Position numbers and translations under genes: made by a program
Notes under the pieces: model-generated
Database searches by the model: none
Told to the model about the DNA's origin: nothing
Seen by the model: the letters and a program-made list of their open reading frames with translations, nothing else
Assembly (NCBI GenBank): GCA_940671915.1
Contig: CALNVZ010003435.1
Coordinates: 15,287,676-15,351,675, forward strand
Source: Paracentrotus lividus
Taxonomy: Eukaryota; Echinodermata; Echinoidea; Camarodonta; Echinidae
Direction of reading: 5' to 3'
DNA length: 64,000 nucleotides
In this document: one piece after another, positions 56,031-64,000 of the stretch
How the letters are laid out: every line of letters starts with the position of its first letter
How positions within the stretch are numbered: position 1 is the stretch's first letter

Positions 56031-56485
56031 CAGTCTGTGTCAAATAAAATGGTACAAGTGGAAAACATTTTTTTAAAGTATGAAAAATAATCACATTCTA
56101 AATGTCATTGATAATTCCATAAAGTAGGAAAATCAGGCTTTCTTCTGCAATTTTTTCATCCCATTTGGTGCTGTAGATCTTGAGATATCATCAATTTTCT
56201 ATAATAAAAAAAAATGCACTTAGCACATACTTTTCTATGGGTTTCGCACATAATAGCCATGAATTCAGCGCACCGATACAATAGATGTGTGTAATTTCGA
56301 TTAGCTCATAGCCGCACAAAATTTAGCATAAATTTTGTTTTACAAAAGCAAATTATACAAAACAAAGTGCATCAGCAAAAAGAATCTTTTGGCTTTAAGT
56401 TGGTACCACATTTACACATCATTTGAGATGATTTCATACATACATAATTTTTTCCTGACTGTAACATTTTTTTTGACACAGACTG
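56031..56485. mobile_element. CAGTCTGTGTCAAA-ended Tc1/mariner-like MITE
   Basis: The 455-base element starts CAGTCTGTGTCAAA, ends TTTGACACAGACTG and is flanked by TA on both sides. It has no transposase frame. Confidence 0.85.
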
Positions 56486-57032
56486 TACACATGTAAATAT
56501 CATTTAACATTTATACAGGTATGAATAACTGAGGATTCAATTGTATCACGGGTGCAAGTATACATAGTAAATTTACAGAAAATATAAAATTGACAAAAAG
56601 TATCATTTTTATTATAAAGGACTTTACAATCATAATGATATGCTATCTATGTTGCACAATTTCAAGACGAATGCACTCAAATGCAAATCAAAATGTGCTT
56701 TTAATTCCTTCCCACCTGGTCACCCATTTACTTAACAATATGTGAAGAGCAACATATGCAAAAGAACCCTATTTAAATGAATTGCTAATGCTATGTACAT
56801 GTATATATCCAGAATACTGTATGGACATGTATGGTGGAAGAATCCTTATCAGTGAACACACTAAAATGCATGATTCGGTGATCAATCACAATATATATTA
56901 AAATATATTCAGGAATACATATTGATGCACAACTGAGCCAAAAATATATTAACGAAAATTCTGAATTTCATTTTGGAAAGCCCAATTTTTAAAATGCTGC
57001 AAACTTTGTGTAAAATGAATGAGTTTGCAGAC

Positions 57033-57150
57033 CTGGGCCCAAAGTCATAGAACCTTCAAAGGCCTAGTTATCACCTAAATGTACACTGTTCCCTATGTAA
57101 TTAGTTGACAACTAGCTTTACTAAGTAAGGTTTTATGAATATAGGCCCAG
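57033..57150. mobile_element. Small CTGGGCC-ended palindrome
   Basis: CTGGGCCCAAAGTCATAGAACCTT pairs with AAGGTTTTATGAATATAGGCCCAG. Target duplication is unclear. Confidence 0.55.
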
Positions 57151-57932
57151 GAAATTAATTTTTGGAATGTCTGAATGACAAGGGTCTATATTCTTGTTGA
57201 AATGACAAGGTTCTTGCTCAATTTCCATGAGATTTTTTGCATACTTACTCTTTAGATTAACTCTTTGCCTGCCAAGCTCGACTAGAGTCACAATTGTGCT
57301 TATTAACTATACAATCGTAATAATTCATTTTCTCTGTAATGGCTGGGTTGAAAGATCAAAAAATCACTGATAATGCTAGGACCGGATCTGCGGCATAATT
57401 TCTCGTAGTTCATACTAAGCAAATGTTGTTATACTATTTTTAATAATTGAAGAGAAAAGTCTTCTTTTTTATGCTTGAAATTAATGTGGCAGGCAAAGAG
57501 TTAACATGAACATATGTCAGCCTCTTGATCGAAAAAGGATATTTCTTGAGCACTATTTTTTTTCCAGTTTCAATTGCCAGAGGGTTGCAGAAAGAGGGGA
57601 AAATATGGGGAGTATCTATCTTACTCCCCACATTTCTTTTATAGAGCAGGTAACAAATGCCTATATCCCTTTTAATATCCAAAGATGGTATAATGCAGTA
57701 CATGGAATGAATCCTGTAAACAAAACGATTAATAGCTAAAAAGCAGGATATAGCAGCAACCATTTTCAGGATGGTTAGTGATTCTTCTGGTCCTATCTTT
57801 CAGCTCATCACGTATCCGGGACACTCAATATTTTCACCACACTTCCTAAATTATTCCAGTCTCTTCCTTCAATGTCTGTGGTGTACGAAGTAGTATCACG
57901 TTTCAGAATTCGATCTCTCTGTAACCCGACAA

Positions 57933-58096
57933 CAGTGGTGGATCCAGGTGGAGGCGCAGGGGACATGGCCCCCCCCCCTCCCCATAATTTGAAAACCACT
58001 CATTGACTGTACATGTATTTTAAAATCAGAAAGAAAAAAATTGGCGATGCTACCCCCTTTGGGTCCCCCTTTTTCAATATCCTGGATCTGCCAATG
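57933..58096. mobile_element. hAT-like MITE with CAGTGGTGGATCCAG end
   Basis: The 15-base left terminus is the diverged inverse of CTGGATCTGCCAATG at the right. The interior has poly-C tracts. No clean 8-base target repeat survives. Confidence 0.55.
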
Positions 58097-58301
58097 CAAC
58101 AATATGACACTCTTTACACTTTAGCCTCAGACCTCAGGACTACATGTGCATTGTATGGTTACAATGTAGGATTTGGGTTAGGTTTAAGTTTAGTGTCAGG
58201 TTATGTGAGGCAGTGGTACACGATTGTAGCTTGGTCCTCAACTATACTAGTGGTAAAGCCACAATATTAAATGGAAAGGGAAAAACCCTTCATCAACACG
58301 G

Positions 58302-59782
58302 CCCCCATAGGAAAATTCATTCTGCCGCAGACCTGCCGCATACTCGTTTAGTCCGATGAAAAGTCTGCGGCATACTCTTTTTCATGAACATTCATTTTCT
58401 ACTACCTTGTCGCAGACTCGCTGCATACTCTTTCAGCATGATGAAAAGTCTGTGGCAGACCCTTTATCATGAATATTCATATATATGATACTTCCTTTTC
58501 GCAGACTTGCCCCGTACTCTTTCAGAATGATAAAGATTCTGCAGCAGAATATTATTTTCCCCCCTTTACCCCCAGACTGTGCTCTGGCCCTGCCTGTCGC
58601 ATTCCCACCACCCTCTATCACAGAACACTCCCTGCTTATATACACCACCTAAATCTAAAACATTTTGGTCACAGTTAGTCAAAAGTAGAAGGCCTACAGG
58701 TACACTTACACTGATTTCTTTCTTATTTAACGTTTTTTATTTGCATAATTACATACATATTCAGAAGCTCCTGCATTAATCAGAGAAAGAATGACCAAAT
58801 GATGAGCAAGTACAATAATAGACAGGTTCAAAAACATTTTTAAAGCTGACAGAATAATAAAGATTCTGTGGCAGACCTGCCGCATACTCTTCCCCATAGA
58901 AAAGAAATTTATGGTCCGCTATATTCAATTTTACTTCAGTTTTGGAATATATTTATTGTCTAACTTCAGTCAGAAAATGAATAAATCTTTTGTATCATAA
59001 TCATTTGATATTTGACAATCATAAACAGTGGTAGTATTTTGCAAGCTGTGATTGGTTGAAATGATGTCACCTGTTGGAGCTTTTGAGAGGGCCATATTTT
59101 TGTTGGTGAGGGTGGGGGCAGACAATTAAATCTTTTTTTTTTTAATTCGTCACTTTTCAAGACCCCCTTAAAAAAAAATGAGGAGGCCAAATATTTTGGA
59201 GCAACTTTTTTTTTTTAATGTGAAATTTTTTAATTTCTTATTTTTTTTTGGGGGGGCCCAATATTTTGGGGCAATTTTTTTTATTGGGGGAGGGGCCAAT
59301 TTTTTTTTTCATCAGAAATTTCAAAAAAAAAACACAAAAAATCGACACCAAAATTTTTTGGGCTCCCCCTGAATTTTTTTGGGGGGCCGATTTTGTATTT
59401 TATTTAGAAATTTTAAAACATATATATAATAAAAATTTGCCCAATTTTTTTTTGGCCCCCAATTTTTTATTTTATTGAGGGGGGGGTCTTGAAAAGTAAA
59501 GAATTAAAAAAAACAAACAATTCCCCCCCCCCCACCAAAAAAAAAATGGCACAATTTCTTGTATTTATGTATTAGATGATCTTTTTCTTGCCGCAGACTT
59601 GCTGCATATTAGCATGCTGGAAACAGTCTGCCGCAGACTGTTTCTGCGGCGTACTAGTATGCGGCAAGTCTGCCGGAAACTCTATTTCTGCAGCATACTC
59701 CTGCATACTCTTTGCCGCACACTTTTAGTATGCGGCAGGTCTGCAGCAGACCTGCCGCAGACTTTTTACTTTCCTATGGGGG
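58302..59782. mobile_element. CCCCCATAGGAAA-ended element with iterated CTGCCGCAGAC words
   Basis: The left end CCCCCATAGGAAAATTCATTC and right end TTTCCTATGGGGG are inverted. Inside both ends, words of the form CTGCCGCAGACCTGCCGCATACT occur about 20 times in both orientations with one- or two-base differences. An inner copy of the terminal word near 58880-58900 hints at a shorter ancestor. A second palindromic element is nested at 59091-59550. No target duplication is evident and no coding frame is seen. Confidence 0.7.
59091..59550. mobile_element. Nested palindromic element, homopolymer-rich
   Basis: It begins GCCATATTTTTGTTGGTG, ends CACCAAAAAAAAAATGGC, and its inner arms share CACTTTTCAAGACCCCC. 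The centre repeats GGGGGCCAATTTTTT words. The runs of T and G make assembly errors likely. Confidence 0.65.
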
Positions 59783-59871
59783 AGTCAATAAACTGTTATG
59801 ATTCTTTAAATTTATAACCGTTATGTGGTGGGAGTATATTTACACAAGTACATGTAAGTACCTAATGTGTA

Positions 59872-60631
59872 CAGGGCGCGACAAAACCCGCTTGCCCGGG
59901 GCAAGTGAAAACAACGGGCGGGCAAGCAAAGTTCAAAGTCACTTTCCCGATCGGGCAAGTGATGATTTGAGCGTGTTGAAGGCGCCTTTGCAGCCAGCCC
60001 AGCAGCCCAGGCAATCGTCGGTGCTGGGTATCAGCATTAACGATTTCCCCATAACATTTCATCTAAAAAACACAATAAAAAGACGTGTTTATAAACACGA
60101 ACTAGACAAAATACTTGCACAGGGCTCTCCTTCTGTAGAAAACATTACCTTACAATTGAAATAAATCCCTAAAACTTGTGAAATAAGCCAATTTGTTATT
60201 CTAAACATCTCGCCGATCTGCAGAGCTTCCGATGTATGGTGTGCTAGTCTTAACATACAGACTCATTGTAATATTTATAGATGAGAAAATAATTAAAATT
60301 TGGATATATTTTCTTTCTTACCTTTGTTAATGTTCATTTCAATGCTATTTTTTCTGTTTGTTACATGTAGAAATAAAGATAATTTGGCATGAAAATGATT
60401 TCATTAATTTTTTTATTAATATTTTTTAATAATTTTTTTTTATTATATTTTTTTTTTTTTTTTTTTTAGATCCAAATTTAGTGGTCTTTTGTCTTCTAGG
60501 CTCTTTGTTTGTGGACATTTATGAGATGATATTGCTATCAAAAATATCTTTTAACAAAGAAAATGAAAAAAAATTTGGGCAAGTGTTTTTTCCTCTTGGG
60601 CAAGCAAAAAAAAATTTTTTTGTACGCCCTG
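59872..60631. mobile_element. CAGGGCG-ended DNA transposon with 6-base target repeat
   Basis: The 760-base element begins CAGGGCGCGACAAAA and ends TTTTGTACGCCCTG, flanked by TGTGTA on both sides (59866-59871 and 60632-60637). Subterminal GGGCAAG words occur in both orientations near both ends. CAGGG ends suggest a hAT-like element, though hAT usually duplicates 8 bases. No transposase is visible. Confidence 0.72.
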
Positions 60632-60827
60632 TGTGTACATTAGTTTCCCAATTAGTTTCATTTTACAGCCAAAGAAAAGTAAGGATACATCCTTCCTTTA
60701 TTAGTGAACACATCATTTCCCAGAAAAATTAATATTTTATCACTTTCAAATTTCCCTGGAATTAGAAACAAGAACTCCTGACCACAATAATTCACTTTCT
60801 ATCTCTCATTTCCTTATCATTATTTAA

Positions 60828-61415
60828 AGGAGGAGTCCGGGCTGAAATGAAAAAGTTTGTAAAATTAAGTAAAATTCATCAAGCACAACACAGAAAATTT
60901 CATCAAAATCGGACGAAAAATAACAAAGTTATGCATTTTTTAGGTCGTCATTTTTTTTTGTAAAACAGTTCTTGGCAATTGTCTCATTGTCTCATTTGAA
61001 TTTTGAATATTCAAATGAGCAAACTGATGATGTCACAGTCCCCCTACTTCTTGTGTATTTTATTATATGAAATCCTATTTATCTCATTGTTTCATATATT
61101 GCGTTTACAGAAAATCTGTCCCTCTCACTGAAATAAGTAAAAGCACTTGTGACCTTGAACATTCCACAAGGATTAATCCGTGTTTATATGCCCTTGGGGC
61201 AGAATTGGTATTTCATACAAAAAAACAAAGAAAGTAGGGGGACTGAGACATCATCAGTTTGCCAATTTGAAGAACTGTTTCCTAAAACAATCAAAACCTA
61301 AGAAAATCCATAACTTTGCTATTTCTTATCCGATTTTGATGAAATTTTCAGTGTTGTGCTTTTTCGATTTTACTTTATTTTTCTTATAAAGCAAACTCCA
61401 GCCCGGATGAGTCCT
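60828..61415. mobile_element. TTAA-flanked foldback MITE with AGGAGGAGTCCGGGC end
   Basis: The 588-base palindrome is flanked by TTAA (60824-60827 and 61416-61419). The left end AGGAGGAGTCCGGGCTG pairs with CAGCCCGGATGAGTCCT. Inner arms share TTCATCAAAATCGGA and AACAAAGTTATG; the left arm of the element at 48356 also carries TTTCATCAAAATCGG. Confidence 0.87.
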
Positions 61416-61844
61416 TTAAAGGTGCACTACTCAAGAACTAAACGATACTTGCTAGACATTGCATATAATTCTAAGTTTCAAACTATTTAAATCACTAAAT
61501 CACATTGTATAAATCACATTGTATTTAAATCACATTGTATAGCCCATCTTTAAAAATATCTAAAAAATATTAAATAGCTTCAAAATTTTGAATACATGGA
61601 TGTATCAATATTTACATACGTACATGTATAGGGAGTAATTGAGAGATCCAGCAAATCAATTTGAACATTTATATAAATGCAAGAGCATACAAGTATTAAA
61701 GAAAACTCGCAGATATTCCAGATGACAATTGCCCAAAGTGATTAAAACTGTTTGATCAAGTGGGTTTGGGGTTCAAGTTTTTCTTTGCTCATGTTCATGT
61801 TATATTTCTAGTCCATTTCCCTCTTTCTTCGAGATCAAGATAAA

Positions 61845-62345
61845 GTGTGTTCAATGTCCAGTTTCAAATTTATACGCCAACATGAATCATGATAGAAAAC
61901 GCAATTTATACAAAACGCTGATATAAAGAGAAACAAAGAGGGTGTTCAATGTCCTCATCCCCGGTCGTAAAAATAAACGTGTTTCAAATCTCAATTCGTA
62001 GGAAAATTTAAACGCCGAAAAAGATGCGTTTTGAAACACAATCGGCCTCAATTTTACGACCTTGAGCATCGCGATGGCAACGAAATGCGACACTGAACAG
62101 GATTGAGTTTTCAAACGTGTTTAAATGTGCTCTCGCAATGGAAGCTTCCGGTGCAAGTGAAAAAAAGGAGAAGATGTTTTGTTTTTTGAGAGCGGGGAAT
62201 TGAAAGACGATGGAAATATATATATAATCAGCTTTAAATTTTTGACACTGAACGGTGCACCGCTGATCGCGTTTGTGTTTTGTAATTGCGTTTTGTATCA
62301 TGATTCATGTTGCCGTATAAATTTGAAACTGGACATTGAACACAC
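61845..62345. mobile_element. Inverted-repeat element with GTGTGTTCAATGTCCAG ends
   Basis: Arms of about 70 bases (61845-61915 and 62275-62345) are nearly perfect inverses through AACATGAATCATGATA. The GGTGTTCAATGTCC end word recurs internally at 61940. No target duplication is clear. Confidence 0.7.
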
Positions 62346-62414
62346 TCATATACTAATAACATGTAATGCATGTTTTTTAGGCACACTGTAAAAATAATTA
62401 TTGTCAGGTAACAC

Positions 62415-63140
62415 AACAAAGATACTCAACAAGAGGAAAAGAAAATGGTTTATTATGTCTGCCAAAATGTATGTCAATGCAAGGACAATCTAGTATTTCG
62501 TTCATTGGTACAAAACTGTGGAATGATCTTCCAGACGAAATTATATTAAAACCAACAAGATCAGATTTTCGGAGACACCTCTCCTTCCACCTTCAATGTT
62601 AAAGTTGTAGGTCAATATAAACTTGCCTTGCACGTTTCAATATTCTATTATTGAATGTTACATTTCTTTGATACTGATTTAACATGTGTCATAAGCAGTT
62701 GTGCGTCTTACGTAACTATATCTATTTTCCTCTAAAGTTGCTCATGAATGTATATATCCTACTTATTAATTTAGTCTTCTTTCTATCCTTTGTTAACTCC
62801 CAATGCTAGTATTAGGAATCTAAAACGTGTTAAGCTCTTCAAGTATTTTGTAAATAGTTTGTAAATACATGTAAATGAAACAAAACTTTATAATATATGC
62901 AGAATTAAAAATACAAAAACAAAACCAAAAAATATATCTTGCCATACGTGTGGAACTAGGCTTCATCCATTTAACATCTCCACATTCTCTCTCCTGTTCA
63001 ATCACACTTTGATTTTCTATACATATACATGTAATTTATGCTCTGTTACATTGTATTCATTTTTGTAAGATTGTATTTCCTATGCATTGTTATAATAACA
63101 TGTTGTGTTGATGATGTTAATAAATTCAATTCAATTCAAA
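62415..63140 (+). repeat. 5'-truncated LINE: RT C terminus and 3' UTR
   Basis: One frame reads RYSTRGKENGLLCLPK, then SISFIGTKLWNDLPDEI and DFRRHLSFHLQC to TAA at 62600-62602. The GTKLWNDLPDEI motif is the hallmark of the C-terminal end of CR1/L2-type reverse transcriptases. About 520 bases of 3' UTR follow, ending AATAAATTCAATTCAATTCAA. It is 5'-truncated, as usual for LINE copies, but the remaining frame is open, so it is fairly young. Confidence 0.78.
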
Positions 63141-63283
63141 GTCAATATGTTACACTAGAGCCAAGTTAGAATCTTGCACTCTGATAAAGAGTAGATACCA
63201 TCATTCACTTGTCATTGGCTCAAGCTACACTTCTGCTATCTCCACAATCATTGTACATGTATCTCAACAACATATCTCATCAC

Positions 63284-63950
63284 ATCAATTCAATTCAATT
63301 AAAAAATGGTTTATTCATAAAAACATGTGTTGCAGCCAAAAGCTGAATAAAACATGTGTGCGATAACAGATGACATACATGTAACAATAGCTCACATTAT
63401 AACGTAAATTACTACAAATAGGCCTATCATAATCAGTAAATGGAGTAGACAAATAAGATAATTTTTAAACATTAAGAAAATATTAATATCACAAATGACA
63501 AATGAAACACGAATTTTAATTGCCACACAAAGGCAAATCGAGCATGTAGGCAATATTCAGAGAAGAGATTAAACAAGGTAGAGGGCCAGGTAGTGATAAA
63601 AAGGTTTTTTATCGAAAGTAACAGTGTGAAAAGGAGATTAAGATATCAAGAGAAAACAGGTAGTGAAAAGGGGGAGATGGAATGAGAATGAATGTAAGGA
63701 GAGAAAGAAAAGGTAAGAGAGAAGAGAGAGAGGTGGAGCGAAAGCGTAAAAGAGAAATGAAAGGAGAAAACACTTAAAACTTTAAATATATGATAACCAT
63801 ACGTAAACATTCATGAATAGTGTGTAAAAATTGAATTCAAATATAACTTATCAAGTTAACTTATCAAGTTTAGCTACATTTTTAGTATACATCCCACGGT
63901 TGATACATCCACACTCTAAGATTAACCTCAAAATAAATGTGTATGTATGT
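63284..63950 (-). repeat. Probable reverse-oriented retroelement tail and flank
   Basis: TCAATTCAATTCAATTAAAAAATGG at 63284 looks like the (TTGAA)n tail of a minus-strand copy of the LINE at 62415. No coding remnant follows; 63640-63780 is purine-rich. Confidence 0.35.
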
Positions 63951-63956
63951 CACGTG

Positions 63957-64000
63957 TGGATCCAGCAGTGCGGCTCTGATAAATGTTTTATTGGCCAAAT
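63957..64000. mobile_element. Start of a second GGATCCAG hAT-like MITE, cut by the window edge
   Basis: GTGGATCCAGCAGTGCGG and CTGATAAATGTTTTATTGGCC match the inverse of 50450-50533. Confidence 0.45.

Noticed and set aside
59823-60164. 113-codon frame crossing the CAGGGCG element end
   Set aside because: It starts outside the element and crosses its border, with no domain; a chance frame.

Overview
The window is AT-rich, intron-rich animal DNA, most likely from a sea urchin or a near relative. This is inferred from the company of genes: a DEATH-NACHT-LRR receptor (NLR) and a multi-SRCR membrane receptor, two families greatly expanded in echinoids, set among echinoderm-like SINE, LINE and MITE remnants. 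The species is not named by the sequence itself. One assembly gap of 198 N lies at 20365-20562.

Layout. 1-9861 (+): the 3' twelve exons of an ABCA-class lipid transporter, closest to ABCA3, from the end of the second membrane domain through the complete second nucleotide-binding domain to the stop codon. One intron holds three extra copies of the 3' end of the preceding exon, and the last copy is interrupted by a 1.37-kb TTAA-flanked DNA transposon. 9862-21500: intergenic DNA with a GGGGAGACC-type transposon (13320-14177) and one isolated candidate exon on the minus strand (18849-18720). 21525-25415 (-): an NLR gene with a short leader exon, a DEATH exon, a NACHT exon and at least one LRR exon; its 3' end is unresolved. 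25.9-30.2 kb: a repeat cluster with a second GGGGAGACC transposon, a solo LTR nested in its right end, and a 1.25-kb degenerate array of GGGGTAATTGTCC units. 30.2-38.1 kb: gene-poor DNA with simple repeats and one palindromic MITE. 38.1-41.8 kb: a decayed multi-copy transposon-type gene, then an open reading frame resembling the N-terminal part of a Crypton-type tyrosine recombinase.

44478-54703 (-): a gene that appears complete, 8 coding exons and 871 codons, with a signal peptide, five SRCR domains, one membrane span and a cytoplasmic tail with three PPSY motifs. Its introns hold several MITEs and LINE tails. 54.7-64 kb: upstream and intergenic DNA packed with nonautonomous DNA transposons of several terminal types (TA, TTAA, hAT-like, and a CCCCCATAGG-ended element with iterated CTGCCGCAGAC words), plus the 3' end of a CR1/L2-like LINE.

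The NLR and the SRCR receptor are both plausible innate-immune genes: one a cytosolic sensor, the other a surface receptor whose tail could recruit WW-domain ubiquitin ligases. The ABCA gene is a lipid exporter with no evident link to them. I see no bacterial-type operon, CRISPR array, rRNA or convincing tRNA gene. The most distinctive observations are evolutionary: datable nested insertions, an exon-fragment tandem duplication, and at least three unrelated-looking MITEs sharing TTAA targets and AGG...CCT ends.
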